Of a DNA stretch of 64,000 nt, positions 61,266 to 64,000 are shown piece by piece. Position 1 is the stretch's first letter, and each line of letters starts with the position of its first letter. Source of the stretch: Eleusine coracana subsp. coracana (Eukaryota; Streptophyta; Magnoliopsida; Poales; Poaceae); NCBI GenBank assembly GCA_032690845.1, contig CM064433.1, positions 43,398,658 to 43,462,657 of the forward strand, written 5' to 3'. A program made the translations under genes and the position numbers. The notes beneath the pieces were generated by a model that was given only the letters and a program-made list of their open reading frames with translations, was not told the DNA's origin and did no database searches.

Positions 61266-64000
61266 TCATTCATACCACAAACCGAATCCAACATTGGGCG
61301 AGCCACTATCAAATCCACCAGTGGCGGGGTGCTGCAGATCTTCCACGCCTTGGCTCTTGCATGCGTAACAACTACCTGTCAAGAATAAGGCCGACAAAAG
61401 GTAAGAATATTCTACATGTTCATTGACATTTCAATAATGCAACTTACAAATTATGCAAGGATGAATACCGCTTTCATTTGGTTCTAAACGACAACAGAAA
61501 TAGTACTTCCTCCCAAATATTTGCTTTACTTCTGCAAAGTACAATGCATCAACCCAATCAACTGAGCTTGGTTCCTTCATCCTAACTGTGAAGTTGTAAT
61601 GGTGGAAAATTTTATTATAATGCTCAACATTGAAGCACTGGTGGCTTAATTCACTGAAGCAGCAGTCAAGTCCCTAAAAAACAAATCAACAAACGGTTAG
61701 AACAAATCTATTCTTGTGGCTTGAAATAAAAAAAAAAAGGAATCAAAATACTTGTAGCCATAGTGCCTTGAGGTCATCTCTTCTTTCAATGTATTTTTCA
61801 AAAACCATCTTCACCTCCTCACGCATCCATTTCTCTGCATTTTCAGCAAGTTCTGCATTTGAGGCTTCACACCTAATGAGAGATTGACAAGGCATAAATC
61901 AATGTATGTTACACATGTCAGTAACTAGGTAATGAATGAACAATACAGTTATAAGCTGCACTAGAGGTATGAATAGATGATAAGGTTTGCAAAGTGCGTT
62001 GTGAAGTTCAAAAATTGGCACATACACAACTTGTTTGGAAATTTAAACTTACCACGGCTCATTATCATTTTTAATATCACAGGAAAAAGCGTTATAGGAG
62101 GAAAACACTATGGTAGGTATATGATACCCATGCATTGATATTATTAACCAACATTCCCAAGACAAACAGAGGATGAAATATACCAGTGTAATTCCCTAAA
62201 CAAAATACCAGTGTAGCATAACAGAGTACTTGGACAATTTACAACCCTGCAAATAACGAAAGGTCCTATTTTGTTTCCTTCCTACCTATCATGCTTTCAA
62301 TTATGGCAGGTATCTCATGTAACAAAAAACATAGACAAGTTCCAAAAAAAAAAAAACATAGACCCTTCCAAAAAAGGCAGACGTGTAGCATAAACAGGCA
62401 TGGTAATTGGACAGCTTAAAACTCTCCAGAGCACAAAGGATATTATTTTGTTGCCCTCCCAAATATATGTCTTAAACTATGCCAAGTATAGCAGAACAAA
62501 TGTTAATCACAGGCCCTACTGCCCATAGAGGTCAGGCTTTAACTAAGGATAAGGATCACCACAAGCAAGTCTTGGCAATACAATAAACGAAAATAAAAGA
62601 GTGACCAAACCTCTACCTTGGTTTTCTGGTTGTTGTACTATGCTGAGGTTGAGCAGCTGCAGGAGAAGACTCTTGCCGTGCCTGAAGTGACTGAGTTTCC
62701 TGATAAACTGGTGGTAAGTGTTTTGCTAGTAGTGGTGGCGGTGGCTCTGTACCCCTCTTAGCAGCTAGCTCAGTACGACGAGCATGCTGGGCAGCTCTAA
62801 TAGCAGCAAAACCTTCCTTCAAGCTTGTATAAGTATGTGCAGCACGGTATTCCCTAATCAAGCGCAATTCCTCTTCCATGCTGAAAAAAAAAACATGTCA
62901 ATAAAGTAAACAAGTAAACTATAAGAATCTATAAGGGAGTAAGACCAAACTGTAACTGAACGCAGACTGCAGATTTCTTATTAAATTGTTGTGTTAACTG
63001 TTAAGCAAGTAAATTCATTTATGATTTTTCGAAAGCAAAAGAAAAAGGCAGAAGTATTGCAAGTGAACATTAACTATCAATCTGTCCAACAAACGTATAC
63101 TTTCAGGGGTACTTGCATTATTGTGCAATGTAATGCTACTTGGGTGCTAGTAAGCTACAAACTAGAACAGTGCTTTTAGTGCATCAAGGCTTTCTCCTAT
63201 TATTAATGCTACAAGACTTCAAAAAGCAAAGAATCACTAGTGCAATATTAATGACATTGAACTGTACATACTCATCATCTGAATCTTTTGTGGTATTTTT
63301 CTCGGTTGATTTTGGTGGAAAAGACGAATCACTCCTTGACAGCACCTCTGATCTTGATGGACCAAGCTCAGCAGCATCAAGCTCCTCAATCCTGAACATC
63401 ACAATGGATTGAAACAGGTTAATAGGCAGTCATTAAAATAGAAAGCAGAAAGAATATATAAAAGGGAAATAGTTAAGAACACTTACGGTGTTTGTCCTCG
63501 TTTGCGCACACCGTCCGCCCACTTGAATCGAGGTGGGGGGTCTGAATAGCAGAGGGTCTGTGGACCAAATGATCCAATTCCAAATTCAATGGGTTCATGT
63601 AGACTGCAAAGATTGCACGAATTTTAGGATCTACTGATATCTAACATATTGCTTCAACAGAGCAAAGTTATACATACAAATGATCGTCATATTTGTATGC
63701 ATCATCATCAGACTCAGACTCTTCAGCTGTTTGAGGGGTCAACAGTGGAGGGTCACTCAATGAGAGTGCCTCAAGTGTTGACAAATCTGTAATGGCCTTA
63801 CCGAGCTCACTGCTGTGCACCTCGCTTGGATGCTCCTCAATCCTGATAAAAAAAATATTGTAAAGGAAACAAGATCAGCACAAAGAATTTTTTAAAGATT
63901 CAAATCAGCACATTAGATAGATTATTACTGTCAGCAACATTATGCTGTTCTATGACCATGAAATAAAAGATAGGAGTGATTTATTCAGTATCTTTTGTAA
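61266..64000 (-). CDS. A4: DUF3615-like protein, 5' end outside window
   Basis: Minus-strand exons in the window: 63678-63842, 63487-63603, 63272-63391, 62617-62880, 61752-61872, 61469-61673, 61266-61375. They splice to an open frame of 366 codons ending in TGA; the first exons lie beyond 64000. The last three exons encode the DUF3615-like part (KWMREEVKMVFEKY, HHYNF, LYFAEVKQIFGRKYYFCC, SCYACKSQGVEDLQHPATGG). Upstream exons are again multiples of three with phase-2 borders. It is more diverged than A1/A3 and has an additional exon (63272-63391) that resembles a shortened repeat of the preceding IEEHPSE..ELG exon. It appears intact where visible. Confidence 0.78.

Noticed and set aside
1..64000. 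CRISPR arrays, bacterial operons or riboswitches
   Set aside because: The window is plant nuclear DNA with introns. The tandem repeats seen are short arrays without spacer structure.

Overview
This is plant nuclear DNA. Split genes with GT-AG introns, GC-rich first exons followed by AT-rich bodies, Tourist- and Stowaway-like MITEs, LINE fragments and Helitrons ending in CTAG all point to a grass. An Oryza species is the best guess, but I could not search a database.

The window is built from two gene families that I assembled exon by exon. Family A encodes proteins of about 460-505 residues. Each has a disordered acidic N-terminal half made of symmetric phase-2 exons and a C-terminal domain resembling the plant domain of unknown function DUF3615. 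There are four copies: A1 (5294-10394, +), A2 (29992-33542, +, truncated), A3 (41753-46823, -) and A4 (61266 to beyond 64000, -). Family B encodes proteins of 1242 and 1331 residues with three parts: a low-complexity basic/acidic head, a SEN1/UPF1-like superfamily-1 helicase region, and a C-terminal papain-like peptidase region. The two full copies are B1 (11611-19349, -) and B2 (53654-60451, +). A first-exon remnant, B3, lies at 28090-28432 (-).

A1 and B1 converge tail to tail. B2 and A4 do the same in mirror image, so the A/B pair appears to exist as an inverted duplication. A3 is a closer inverted copy of A1, introns and 5' flank included. Just past its 3' end lies a scrap of family-B intron 8, a scar suggesting it too once faced a B gene that was deleted.

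The most notable observation is family B itself. Both copies keep the spacing of the helicase motifs but have lost the Walker A lysine, the DEAA box and the QYRMHP motif, so they look like pseudohelicases. This region is joined in frame, across conserved introns, to a papain-like fold. B2 retains a candidate Cys-His-Asn triad; B1 has lost the cysteine but kept the His and Asn. The joint role of A and B is unknown.

The space between genes is mobile DNA: a LINE split by a 5.9-kb Helitron (20258-27870); a small hAT element split by a 5.5-kb Helitron (33544-39577, with a clear 8-bp target duplication) that sits at the broken end of A2; a second decayed LINE carrying a dimeric Stowaway-like MITE (49440-52628); a Tourist-like MITE (48402-48774); and several tandem and inverted repeats. 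I saw no tRNA, rRNA or CRISPR array.
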